A stretch of DNA of 64,000 nt from Cheiracanthium punctorium (Eukaryota; Arthropoda; Arachnida; Araneae; Cheiracanthiidae). The stretch spans positions 124,001 through 188,000 of the forward strand of contig JAWZYV010011613.1 of NCBI GenBank assembly GCA_038373885.1. The letters run 5' to 3'. Below the pieces are notes generated by a model. That model saw only the letters and a program-made list of their open reading frames with translations, searched no databases and had not been told where the DNA came from. Positions within the stretch are counted from its first letter, which is position 1; each line of letters opens with the position of its first letter. The position numbers and the translations under genes were made by a program. Below, in pieces: positions 1-11,949 of this stretch.

Positions 1-706
1 CTCCACTCGTGGCGGACTTCCGGTCACGCCCCTTATGACGTCATAGCCCCGCCCCCTGATGACGCTACTTCCGCCGCACCAGGACGGGCTCTTACTACTA
101 TCGTCTCATAGGCACTGATCTAAATTTACTGAACTGGATAGCGTACTCTGTCGTCCATGTCGTCTGCTCTGCTTGCAACCACATCACACTTACACAAGAA
201 AATCTCTCTCTGTACGGGCTCTGAAATAGTGCACTCAGTAACAATGATGTAGGATATTTTATTTATTAATTTTTGCTTGAGAATGATGCACATTAATAAA
301 TTATTGCAATTTTTAACACATACGTAAGTAAAATATCTTATTACCGGCAAAAGATTTCCAACTATGTTATGGTAAAATGAAATAAATCACGTTTGTTTTC
401 CGCAAGAAACAGTAGTAACACACAAAAATTATACAAAAAATAGATAAATAATATGATTCACAAAGGAAAATTCTAAAAATAATTTCACAGAAAACGTTCA
501 GAACGAGTTACGTACTCATGTGTTCAATGCAAAACAGCAACAAGTGTAAGAAATATAACATAAATTACCTGTGAGACGCAATTTTGTTCTCTATTGACCA
601 CCCACTTGTGCAGTTGAAAGCTGAGCAGCTGCTGCTGTTGTTGTTGTTGTTCCTGATGACCCCTGACAACTGCAACGGCGGTGCCAGATGCCCCTAGGAA
701 GGGGGG
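1..706. other. 5' flank without a recognised gene
   Basis: I see no coding region here. The first 90 bases are GC-rich, with a CRE-like palindrome and a GC box (separate entry). Bases about 120-600 are AT-rich and non-descript. A short CTG/TTG triplet tract lies at about 629-652. The stretch ends where the first tandem promoter/exon-1 unit begins, at about 707. Confidence 0.5.
34..56. promoter_or_regulatory. CRE-like palindrome next to a GC box
   Basis: TATGACGTCATA (34-45) is a perfect palindrome containing the consensus CREB/ATF site TGACGTCA at 36-43. It is followed at 47-56 by CCCCGCCCCC, an Sp1/KLF-type GC box. Such pairs are common in housekeeping promoters. No transcript start can be assigned from sequence, and the site may serve a gene to the left of the window or the TM9SF2-like gene to the right. 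Confidence 0.4.
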
Positions 707-1615
707 CGATGGGCAGAGGGGGTGCGCCTTCCAATTTTAGGGCCCCAGTGGGAGGAAGCACGATTTAGCCCGTGGTCCCCAGTTTCGAACCAATTCCAGA
801 GGAGGGACCTACCCCCTGAAATCGGCACCCCAGAGGTATAGTTTAACAACATAGAGGACATTGGAGCCACGACAGATTTTACGTGTACCAGCTAGCAAAA
901 GCATACAGGGTTCCACAGTAGTCGAGCCGAGAGGATGTTAACCCTCCCAAGCACAGACCAAGCCGGAAGCTGCTTCACTTGTCGCGTTCTAATGGGAACG
1001 GAGTTTAGCGCCCAGACCACTGCGGGACTGCTGAGCAACTTACGGGCTTTGTCAATAAATTTCAAATAATTTATTTTATTATACAATTGAATTATTTTAT
1101 TATACAATGACTGTTTACTATGGTTACATTTTTTTCCTTTTGCGTGCCAAAACTTTCCCTACTTTTTTAATGAGAATTAAAATAAAATAATACTTTCAAA
1201 GGAGGATTTTTTAATATTAAATAGTATGACGTGAAAGGTTTTAGAAATATATACCGAACTTTTTTTTTTCTCTCAGATGTCATGTTTTTTCGGAATCTGT
1301 ATTATTGCTGATTGCTAATATTGAAATTGAGTTTAAAAATACTCCATATTTCAAAAAATAGCATGATTAAAATCGCACTTCTCTTCGGAAAAAATAATGA
1401 GAAATTTTTAGAGTATTAAATAAATAATGTTTTACCCCCTAAAATATTTAAAATAAAGAAATTAAATTACAGAATGTTCATGTTTCAAAATGTGCCTAAT
1501 GCATCTTTTAAATACAGAAAGCATTAAAGTTGACCTAAAAAAAAATCATTCACGTCACGTGAAAATACTCTTTTCACCGTATGATAAACACCTCATAACC
1601 ACACGAGGGTGCAAC

Positions 1616-3530
1616 CGGGGCCTTCCCTATTAGTAACGGGCCTGCGCGTGTATTTCAATGAGTTATCCAAAGAGGCCTACTGGTGCTCGCGTCTTCCCGT
1701 ATACATCAAGCCATTTTTAAGCTTTCCGATGCTTTGAAACGTTATTTAATGTAGTTTTAAGTAGTGATTGTGTTACTAATTCAAGTACGAACTCATTGAC
1801 AGTTTCTTCACTATGATACACGTGGACATTAAAGTATATAGATGCATGTAATTTCAAGGAAAAACAAAGTAGTGCTCACTCTCATGATTCATTATTTTAG
1901 CTTGATTTTTAATATACATGAACAAATTAAGCTGACTTTTAGTATACATTAAAGTAAACGAATGCACAAATGATACAGACATTTTTATGCATTTCTTTAT
2001 ACTGAATGTTTAAGTTTCACATTTTCAAAGCAGTTAGAACCATTATTACTTTTAAAATAAATTTAACTAATAGTTATTAAATTTTCATTTATTAAATATT
2101 GTTCGGTTAATATATTAACAAAATATATGACGAGGAGCTGAAATAGAATTTAAAATATTTGATATTTACAATTCACGTATACAAAATTTAAGTACTGATA
2201 TACTATTTAATTTTTAATCTTTTGTAAGGCGTAGGTATCAGCAGAATGTTTGCTATAATTATAAGTACAACCTGTGCACTGCATGTCCTTGGTATTTACA
2301 TGAAAAATAATGTAAATTAATTTAACGAGAAACATTTAGAATGAATTACTAAATAAAGTGTGTCCCATAAATAGTAGTACGAACTTAAAGTGGAGATAAA
2401 ATATATCAAAAGGATTAAGAATAACGTAACAGTGTATGATCAAACACGTTTGTTAACTGTTTTTATTTTGGTTAGTTCAAATGAGTTTATCGAAAATTTT
2501 ACCATTCGAAATGAAAATGATTTATAATTTTCAGTGTTAGTTCCATATATTTTTTCTTCTCCAAAGAAAAATAATAAATTTTAGAAAACCATACTAGGGA
2601 ATACCACTAATATGCCAACACCTCTTTTTTTAAGTTATTATTAACTGGCGATTGAAAACAAATGTTTTCGTCCCTGCATTGCTGTATATTAGGGTCGTAG
2701 CTTAAAAAAAACCCTGCTCCCCGGACTTTGAATACAAATTAAGATAAACTAACAGCTCTAGGACTTGAAAGTTTTCAAGATCCCTTTCACAAGTTGCGCT
2801 AAACACTGTAGTAAACTAAAAACAAACGATCCCTGAATTAATTACTTTTTATTATAGCCATTATCTAAATGGAACTTTGAATTTGAATATAATGAACGCT
2901 TATACAAAATAGTAACTTCAATTAAAGTATCTACATAAACATGTGCAAAAATTAATAACATATTTTACAGTACTTCTGCACTGAAACCAATATCACACAT
3001 TTTTTGTGCATTTATAATAAATGATAAGTGACATTTTTAACTGAAAGATTTAAACAGATAAGAATGGCTAACTAGTATTACAACGCACGCTTATTTACTA
3101 GAATAATAAACTACCCAAGTTAAACAATTTCAGATTAAAATAATTTATAAATAACACATAAATATTAATTCACAAAACATGCTTTATATCCTATAAATTT
3201 GTAGAATTTCTAAATAAGTTATACGATTGTACACTTACTTTTACATTCAGAACTTAAAGTTCGAATTCTATGATTGAATTCGTTAATTTATTTCCATAAA
3301 AAAAGCGCAAACTTCAAAAAATTATTACCTACATCTAAAACACCTTGTCATTAAATCATTATGACAAAACTATAACAAAATTGTTTTTTAATTATAAAAT
3401 AAATTAACGTTTATAATCCCAAATCGCATACAATCGAACAGCGCAAATGTAAATATTAGGCCTGAATGTTTCACTCATTTCTTCCGGTGGCAACGAACAA
3501 GCAGGCAAGGTTGATAATAACGACGGCCCC
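1616..3530. mobile_element. Non-autonomous hAT-like element in unit 1
   Basis: The 1915-bp insert is flanked by perfect 8-bp duplications GGTGCAAC (1608-1615 and 3531-3538). Deleting it and one duplication restores the sequence shared with units 2 and 3 across this point (GGGTGCRACTACCGATCG). Termini read CGGGGCC... and ...GGCCCC, a short and slightly offset inverted repeat. The interior is AT-rich with no transposase frame. An 8-bp TSD fits hAT; the unusual terminal bases leave the superfamily uncertain. Confidence 0.65.
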
Positions 3531-3619
3531 GGTGCAACTACCGATCGACTCCCACGTTTATCTTTTTCCGAAGGTTAAAAATGCCATTTCGTTGTATGGA
3601 CGTTTCTCTGGAGGTCCAC

Positions 3620-3628
3620 TATATAAAT
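3620..3628 (+). promoter_or_regulatory. TATA-like box upstream of exon 1a
   Basis: TATATAAAT lies about 245 bp before the exon 1a start codon and is preserved at the equivalent place in unit 2 (7055-7063) and unit 3 (8728-8736). Conservation across copies only reflects recent duplication, so promoter function is an inference. Confidence 0.4.
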
Positions 3629-3639
3629 CAAATCAAAGG

Positions 3640-3760
3640 TCACATCCCAATGCGAGTTTCTGGTTCTTCTTCACTCCAGTAACTCCATGGTTTCATTAGG
3701 TCACACCCCAATGCAAGTTTCTGGTTCTTCTTCACTTCAGTAACTCCATGGTTTCATTAA
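3640..3760 (+). repeat. 60-bp tandem duplication in the 5' leader
   Basis: A block of about 60 bp containing TTTCTGGTTCTTCTTCACT and CAGTAACTCCATGGTTTCAT occurs twice head to tail. The same doublet is present in unit 2 (about 7073-7192) and unit 3 (about 8742-8860), so it predates the triplication. It lies between the TATA-like box and the start codon and would be in the 5' UTR if that box is used. Confidence 0.8.
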
Positions 3761-3872
3761 GTAGTTTTGCTTTGCTTTTCTTGCCGGTGATACGTTCCGG
3801 ATGCTACCATCAACAAATAGAAGTGAAGTCGTATGTACATAAATTACGTGTGATTTATTTTAGTCTGTAAAA

Positions 3873-4007
3873 ATGTTGACCATTAAATTATTATTGATTT
3901 TTATTTCGACTTTATGCTTAAAATTGGACTCCATATTTTCTTTTTATTTACCTGGTTTGGCTCCTGTAAATTATTGTGAAGAACGTAAAGTCGACGGACA
4001 TTGCCAG
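3873..4007 (+). CDS. TM9SF2: TM9SF2-like exon 1a (signal peptide), most upstream copy
   Basis: ATG at 3873 opens 45 codons ending in phase 0 at the donor CAG|GTCAGT. The leader KLLLIFISTLCL is a plain signal-peptide core. The mature start FYLPGLAPVNYC follows at residues 24-35. Residue 23 is Ser here and Cys in the other two copies. The donor is weaker than GTAAGT. Exon 2 lies 30.4 kb downstream, with two competing first exons in between, so this copy would act only as an alternative promoter/first exon or if the others are skipped. Confidence 0.8.
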
Positions 4008-7000
4008 GTCAGTATATGTGTTTTGATTTCTTTTTTATTTTTATGATTAATACTTATTTGAAATCATAAAGATGTTATACATAAGTATTTGAACCAATTC
4101 CAGAGGAGGTACCTACCCCCTGAAATCGGCACCCCCGAGGTATCGTTTAACAACTTGGAGGACATTGGAGCCACGACAGATTTTATGTGTACCAGCTCCC
4201 AAAAGAGTACACCGTCCCACGGTAGTCGAGCCGATAGGATATTGACCCTCCTAAGCAGAGGCCAAGCCGGAAGCTGCTGCACTTGCCGCGTTCTAGAGGG
4301 AACGGAGTTTAACGCCCAGACCACTGCGGGACTCCTGAGCAACTTACTGGCATTGTCAATAAATTTCAAATAATTTATTTTCTTATACAATTGAATAAAT
4401 AGCCTAAGGCATTCTACTGTGCTAGTCTCCTGGCCATGCCGCTTGCAAAACTCTGTTTACTATGGTTACATTTTGTTTTCTCTTGCGTGCCAAAACCGGC
4501 CCTACTTATTTTAAGATAAAATAATCCTTTGAATGGAGGATTTTTTAATATTAAATAGTATGGTGTGAAAGGCTTTAGAAATATATATCGAACTTTATTT
4601 TTTCTCTGAAATGTGATGTTTTTTTCGGAATCTATATTATTGCTTATTGCTAATATTGAAAGTGAGTTTAAAAATACTTCATATTTAAAAAAATAGCATG
4701 ATTAAAATCGCACTTCTTTTCGGAAAAAATAATGAGAAATTTTTAGAGTAATAAATAAATAATGTTTTACCCCCTAAAATATTTAAAATAAAGAAATTAA
4801 ATTACAGAATGGTCATGTTTCAAAATGTACCTAATGCATCTTTTAAATACAGAAAGCATTAAAGTTGACCTAAAAAAATCATTGACGTCACGTGAAAATA
4901 CTCTTTTCACCGTATGATAAATAGTGCTGTAAAAGTAACGACAAAATGAGTATCCGTATGTATTTGTTACTTAGATGTTCGCTATTCGTTACAAAGTATT
5001 CGTTACTCGTTACTTTCGTTACTACTAATAGAATCGGTAATAGGGTGTTATATAGTGCCCCATAACAACACATCCGGGACAGTGTTGTTATGGGTATATG
5101 CCGCCCATACATAAACCCATAGCAAAACCTAACCAAAAAGAATTTTTTTTAGCGAAGTTGTACAAAGTTGTATTTAGAGCTTATTTTCTCTGATTTACAG
5201 ATTGTTTTTATACACATTTATGGTTTTATACAATGCTAAATTATCCGAATTACTGAGTGCACATAGAAATCTTCCAAAGACATATGCCATTCTTTTCTTT
5301 TCTCAACCCCCCCCCCTTTTTTTAATTCTGAACGCTGGTTTAACCTGTTCATTCTTATCATAAAAAGTGTAAAGGAAAGCTTGTGACTCGTGTTTTTTCT
5401 GGGTTGCGGGTTCTCGAATACTGAGATCCAGGGATTGGGCCACATATATAAAATTCACAGGGCAGGGGATCTCAGTATGATATCAACTACTTTGCGTTTC
5501 TACAAGCATAATATCTTTATTATTTGTGAGTTCTTATTTCATATCAAAAACTTCTTTTGCTGGATCATTTTTCGAAGTAAATTAAAAATTACCATATTTT
5601 AATTTAAAATTGTTTAATTCAGTGAGAATTATCTATTTTTAAGATATTTCCAGTTCTATTTCTGCACTTTTGGGATGAAAGGGGTTAGCCCCTTCTGTGG
5701 GTGCATATATGAGAGCATTCTTTAAACAAAAATTATCACTCCTTTCATACAGAAAGAATGGTTGCACCGGACTATGCGTATTCCATGAGTTCATGGAATA
5801 AAATGTACCATAAAATAGGGCAGATGGCCCCCTAAACACCGACATTTTAGAAACATACTGAACTTTATTGAAATATTTTAATACCAGTGGCTTACGCAGG
5901 AGTGGGCATAGAAATCCCGGGTCGCTCCCAATTTTTTATATATTTTTTAAACAATTACTTAAAAAATGTGTTTAGGTTTCCATGCTAAATATTTTTTTTA
6001 GTTACAAATAATATTTTAAATAATAAAAATGTGTGAATTCGTTTACTTTATAAAAATATTTTTTTTAAAAGGTGTATTTAAATAATTTGTTATTTATTAC
6101 TCATTTCGATTCTAGCTAAAAAAAAAAGAAAAAGTTAAGTTTGCAATCCTGCTTCGGAACCACCCTGAAAGAAAGAATTCTGATTGCACCACTATTTAGT
6201 ACTAAAATGTTAGAAAGCCCGAAATTAGTACCCCTTACTAACATGCTTCTCTTATATGTATTGCTCCTCTACAATTATAAGAACACCCCCTTCCCCCCCC
6301 CCCCGCAAAAAAAGAGTTCAACTGCGCATAATAACATACTATACACCGGATCGTATCCCCCCATTGTACGACCCATATCAATAGAGCAGCAGATACTATT
6401 CCATCTCCATAACTGTAACGAAACATACGGATTCTTCCAAACCTCATCAAAACGATACCATTCGGCGCGGCACAAACGAATTGCAACCAGAACATACTAC
6501 TACTCAAATACCGAAACTGATTTTTCCCTCCCAACAGCGAGAATCCATAATACTTCCGGTATCTAGTAACGGAACGGAACATACTATTACTCAAATACCG
6601 AAATTCATTTTCTCCCTCCCGCAGTCTTGTATTCGAAGTTCGAACCTGGTCGATCCGAAATGCACACTCGATAGTCATTTTCCCCCTTGAAACCGCGATC
6701 CGATATCCAGTAACCCCAGTAACAAATAACAGAAGATATTAGTACTCGATTACTGGAACCCGTTTCCCCTCTAGTTCGCCTCGCCTGGCAGTCTGTATTC
6801 GAAGTTCGAAGCTGCTCGATCCGAAACATCTTCGGATCGAGTAGTAACGGTATCAACCGAAAAGTAACAATTCGTTACTTCGAGTCTGAGTGATTATCCG
6901 TATCTTAGTACCGAATACATGCGGTTTGCTTCAGCTCTAATGATAAACACCTCATAGCCACTCGAGGGTGCGACTACCGATCGACTCCCATGTTTATCTT

Positions 7001-10000
7001 TTCCGAAGGTTAAAAATGACATTTCGTTGTATGGACGTTTCTCTCCAGGTCCACTATATAAATCGAAGCAAAGGTCACATCCCAATGCAAGTTTCTGGTT
7101 CTTCTTCACTCCAGTAACTCCATGGTTTCATTAGGTCACATCTCAATGCAAGTTTCTGGTTCTTCTTCACTTCAGTAACTCCATGGTTTCAAAATGTAGT
7201 TTTGCTTTGCTTTTCTTGATGCTAACATCAACAAATAGAACTCAAGTCGTATGTACATAATTTACGTGTGATTTGTTTTGATCTGTAAAAATGTTGACCA
7301 TTAAATTATTATTGACTTTTATTTCGACCTTATGTTTAAAATTGGACTCCATATTTTGTTTTTATTTACCTGGTTTGGCTCCTGTAAATTATTGTGAAGA
7401 ACGTAAAGTCGACGAACATTGCCAGGTCAGTATATGTGTTTTCATTTCCTTTTTATTTTTATGATTAATACTTATTTGAAATCATAAAGATGTTATACAT
7501 AAGTATTTGCGATGGGCAGAAGGGGGTGCGCCTTCCATTTTTACGGCCCCAGTGGGAGGAAATACGATTTAGCCCGTACGCCCCAGTTTTGAACCAATTC
7601 CAGAGGAGGGACCCAGCCCCTGAAATCGGTACCCCCCGAGGTATCGTTTAACAACTTGAAGGGCATTGGAGCCACGACAGATTTTATATGTACAGCTCCT
7701 AAAAGCGTACACCGTCCCACGGTAGTCGAGCCGATAGGATATTGATCCTCCTAAGCCAAGCCGGAAGCTGCTTCACTTGCCACGTTCTAGAGGGAACGGA
7801 GTTCAGTGCCCAGACCACTGCGGGACTGCTGAGCAACTTACTGGCTTTGTCAATAAATTTCAAATAATTTATTTTATTATACAATTGAATAAGTAGCCTA
7901 ACACATTCTACTGTGCTAGTCTGCTGGCCATGCCGCTTGCAAAAGACTGTTTACTATGGTTACATGTTGTTTTCTTTTTCGTGCCAAAACCGGCCCTACT
8001 TCTTTTAAGATAAAATTATCCTTTCAAAGGAGGATTTTTTTATTTTAAATAGCATGGGCGCCCATAAGGGGGGGGGCAAGGTAGGGCACTTGCCGCCCCT
8101 AGAGTTTTAGGTTAATGTCTCATGATGTAAACAAATGGCAAAACCAGAACTAAATTTGTTAAAAGTTTGAAATTTGCCCCCCTCTAGAAAATTTTTTTGA
8201 AGTTTGCCCCCTCCCCCCCTAGAAAAATTCCTATGGGCGCCCATGTTAAATTGTATGGTGTGAAAGGTTTTAGAAATATATACCAACTTTTTTTTTTTTC
8301 TCTCAGATGTGATGTTTTTTTGGAATCTGAATTATTGCTTATTGCTAATATTGAAAGTGTATTTAAAAATACTTCATATTTAAAAAAATAACATGATTAA
8401 AATCGTACTTCTTTTCGAAAAAAATAATGTGAAATTTTTAGAAAAATAAATAATGTTTTACCCCCTAAAATATTTAAAATTAAGAAATTAAATTTCAGAA
8501 TATTCATGTTTCAAAATGTACCTAATGCATCTTTTAAATACTGAAAGCATTAAGTTGACCTAAAAAAAAAAAAAATTCAGTGAGGTTACGTGAAAATACT
8601 CTTTTCACTGTATTATAAGCACCTTATAGACACACGAGAGCGCCACTACCGATCGACTCCCATGTTTATATTTTTCGGAAGGTTAAAAATGCCATTTTGT
8701 TGTATGGACGTTTCTCTCCAGGTCCACTATATAAATTATAAGGTCACATCCCAATGCAAGTTTCTGGTTCTTCTTCACTCCAGTAACTCCATGGTTTCAA
8801 TTGGTCACATCCCAATGCAAGTTTCTGGTTCTTCATCACTCCAGTAACTCCATGGTTTCATTATGTAGTTTTGCTAGCTTCATGGTTTTGCTTTGCTTTT
8901 CTTGCCGGTGATACATTCCGGATGCTACCATCAACAAATAGAACTCAAGTCGTATGTACATACATTACGTGTGATTTGTTTTGATCTGTAAAAATGTTGA
9001 CCATTAAATTATTATTGATTTTTATTTCGACATTATGTTTAAAATTGGACTCCATATTTTGTTTTTATTTACCTGGTTTGGCTCCTGTAAATTATTGTGA
9101 AGAACATAAAGTCGTCGGAAATTGCCAGGTAAGTATATGTGTTTTCATTTCGGTTTCTTTTTTATTTTTATGATTAATACTGATTTGAAATCATAAAGAT
9201 GTTATACATAAGTATTTGGGAAATTCTGATGTGCGAGGAAATTGTTATAAATAGTTGTTTTCATTGACATTTTCTTATTCTTAATATTTCGATTTTGCGA
9301 AACCGAGAATTTGGGTGTGTTAGCCTGTTCTAATTGTTATTAAGAACAAGAAATTGAGAAAGAGACACCTCTGTGATTCATGGGATCTCAGATTTTCACC
9401 AAAAATTTCCTAGTTGTTGTAGGAAATACAGAATATCTCGTTCCAAACTTGAGTTGCTTATTTTTCAAGGCCCTCCCTAAAACAGACCGTACAGCACACA
9501 AAAATGGGCGCTTTCCTCAAACATACAAAATACTATCGTCTAAAACTCTTTGCGGGAACAAATTGTCGCAAAATTCTTTTATATCTAGACTGTTAGAGGA
9601 ATGATCTTCATTAAATATATGAAAAATCTGTGCAGGTTGTTGCCGCAACGTCACTGAAGCTCACAAAAAGATACATTTGAGAGATGCCAACTACAATGGG
9701 TAGTACGGGTTCTAGATGCCAACTACAACGGGTTTCTACGGAATTGTTATCGAAAATTTCATTTTTTACGGACTACGGATAAAGCGTATTCTTTTACGGA
9801 AATTTAAATATAATTTGATTTAATCTATCGCGTGTTAAAACTATGTTCTTTTAATAATGATTAAAAAAAAACACCAAGAGTTGCACAACACTCAAAGCCT
9901 TAAAACAAACAATTATCTATTCAATAGGCACTGGCAGAAAGAGAGAATGAGTTGAGTCTAAACTTCTCTGGATTAAGGTCATGGTGAAAATGTGCTTTAG

Positions 10001-11915
10001 CCCACCGTTTTGCAGTTGTCAAGAAACTGGGGAGTTGGCACTTTTCTGTAGAATGTCTTTGGGATTGCAACCTCTTCTGCTTTTTTCAGGTCATAATTTC
10101 TGAGTTCCGTTGTGTGACGCAAAAGGCTTGAACTATTTAAAGTAAAAATAACAAAGTATTAAAAACAAAAGAAGAAGGGCCCCTCAAAAATATGCTAACA
10201 TGCTGGCTGTTTGCGAGACCCAAAATAACATCAGTGGGTCTGGCCATCGCTTTAGGGGGCCCCTCGAAAATATGCTAATACTGGCCCTTTGCGAGACTCA
10301 AAAAAACATCAGTGGGTCTGGCCATCGCTTTAGGGGGACCCCTCGAAAATATGCTAATGCTGGCCCTTTTATGAGACCCAAAAAAGGTAAAATCATACAA
10401 GACGGTGCGCACCCCAAGTAAACACAGCAACAGTCGCTGGAGCTTGGCAGTTGCTAAGCTCCAGGGACTGTCGCCAACCATTTTGCACAATTGGCAAAGT
10501 CAGAGTATTTTAACACATTAAAATGGCACATATAGTCCACTAACAAAACATTAAAACAAAATACACCGTCCATATTTAACCTAAAAAACATCTGCAAACT
10601 CAGTAACAGGTAATTTAAAATGAGTAAACAGTGTACTCATACAGTGTGCTAAATCCACTGTAGTTTTTCACTAAAAACTACAGTGGATTTAACAACCTAG
10701 TTGTACAGCTAATGTAAACTGGGCAAACACTGGTCCGTTTTCAACTCAAAAAATCATCAGTAGATTAAAGAACGTAGTTGTATACCTCTTAAAACCATCA
10801 AATAACAATTTGAAATTCACAGTGAAAACCTTAAACATTACAAAGATTCGTTTAAAAAAAAGCACTTACCTTTATTTTTTTTAATTAACCGCTCAGAAAT
10901 GTCCCTAACACCCACTGGCTTATAACGTAACACCAGCATGCTTTCTTTTATTTAGCTTTATATTTACACTGTTAGAATGCTTTCTTTCACACTACAGAAT
11001 GCTTTCTTTTATTTAGTTTTTTATATTGACACTACATTTCTAACAAACACACACACCGACTGATAATGTAAAACCAATATGCTTTCTTTTATTTAGCGTT
11101 ATATTCACACCCTATTTCTAACAAACACACACACACTTTCTTTTCATACAATAAGATAACATATTTCATTCCCTTCCATCCATAACATGAAACAATTTCA
11201 AATTTCCAAACTGACATTACATTTTTTTATATGGTTGCCAGACAAAAATACCACTGGCAGGTTACATCACTCCTGTGTGCATCACCCACGATGGCGGCAA
11301 AACAATCACCAAATTAAACGTAAACAGAAACATTGATTTGTAAAGAGCACCGGATACGGAATATAGTTCCCCCCCAAAAAACATCAGTGGGTCTGGCCAT
11401 CGCTTTAGGGGGCTTCCTTGAAAATATGCTAACGCTGGGCATTTGCTAAACTAAAAACACATCAGACTATCATGTACTCGTACACCCTCAAAAAGAAAGT
11501 ATTTGAGAATGCACAACTCAACAGAAACATGAGAAGTTATGATTATATGTAACATGTAACCCAATTCATATTTTATAATAAATAATTTTTAATGTATGAA
11601 ACAATTCTGAGAAGTTTCACTTTTACTTGAATGTTTTTTTTGACAGGGTATTGTGTTCGTTAACTGCACAAGTTGAAGCAAATTAGAATAGCTAGATTAC
11701 AAAAGAATGAAAAATAACAATAGCGCATGTGCACAAACACAAATTAATAGCTTAGTGACGTCAAATTGAGCAAGCAAATTCGTTACATTCATCTGGATAC
11801 GTCCACAGTAAGCTAGAATGAAAAATAACAATTATGCATGTGTGAATGCAAGAAATTTTGGATCTTTCAACATTTCTAAAACATCCAATTTGCAATATTT
11901 GGCGCATTATCATCC

Positions 11916-11949
<34 letters not shown>

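Larger units (their letters stand above)
707..4090 (+). repeat. Tandem promoter/exon-1 unit 1
   Basis: First of three direct tandem units. Order within the unit: a module of about 375 bp (707-1080, starting CGATGGGCAG); an AT-rich stretch with the shared motif AAAATAGCATGATTAAAATC; the upstream region with a TATA-like box; exon 1; and about 80 bp of intron ending AAGTATTTG. A hAT-like element (1616-3530) with perfect 8-bp TSDs interrupts this copy. Without it the unit is about 1.46 kb, close to units 2 and 3 after their own insertions are removed. Unit identity is high by eye over the exon and its upstream 250 bp. Confidence 0.85.
4091..7509 (+). repeat. Tandem promoter/exon-1 unit 2
   Basis: Second direct unit. 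It starts inside the CGATGGG module at GAACCAATTCC, so it lacks the first 107 bp or so seen in units 1 and 3. It contains exon 1b (7291-7425) and a 2018-bp hAT element (4922-6939). Without the insert and its duplicated target, the unit is about 1.39 kb. Confidence 0.85.
7510..9218 (+). repeat. Tandem promoter/exon-1 unit 3
   Basis: Third unit, beginning with the complete CGATGGGCAG module joined to AAGTATTTG of unit 2 and ending where the sequence runs on into single-copy DNA at 9219. It contains exon 1c (8994-9128) and a 193-bp MITE (8053-8245). About 1.51 kb without the MITE and its duplicated target. Confidence 0.85.
10401..11369. other. Intron segment splitting minisatellite cluster 1
   Basis: No gene. 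It separates the three-unit cluster from the single unit at 11370, so it may be an insertion, but I found no clean termini. It contains a 19-bp-stem hairpin at 10650-10691 and a short tandem repeat at about 10918-11150. Confidence 0.4.

Noticed and set aside
6141..6678. Overlapping open frames of 141 and 146 codons on opposite strands
   Set aside because: Low-complexity, no family motifs, and they lie inside a non-autonomous hAT element.
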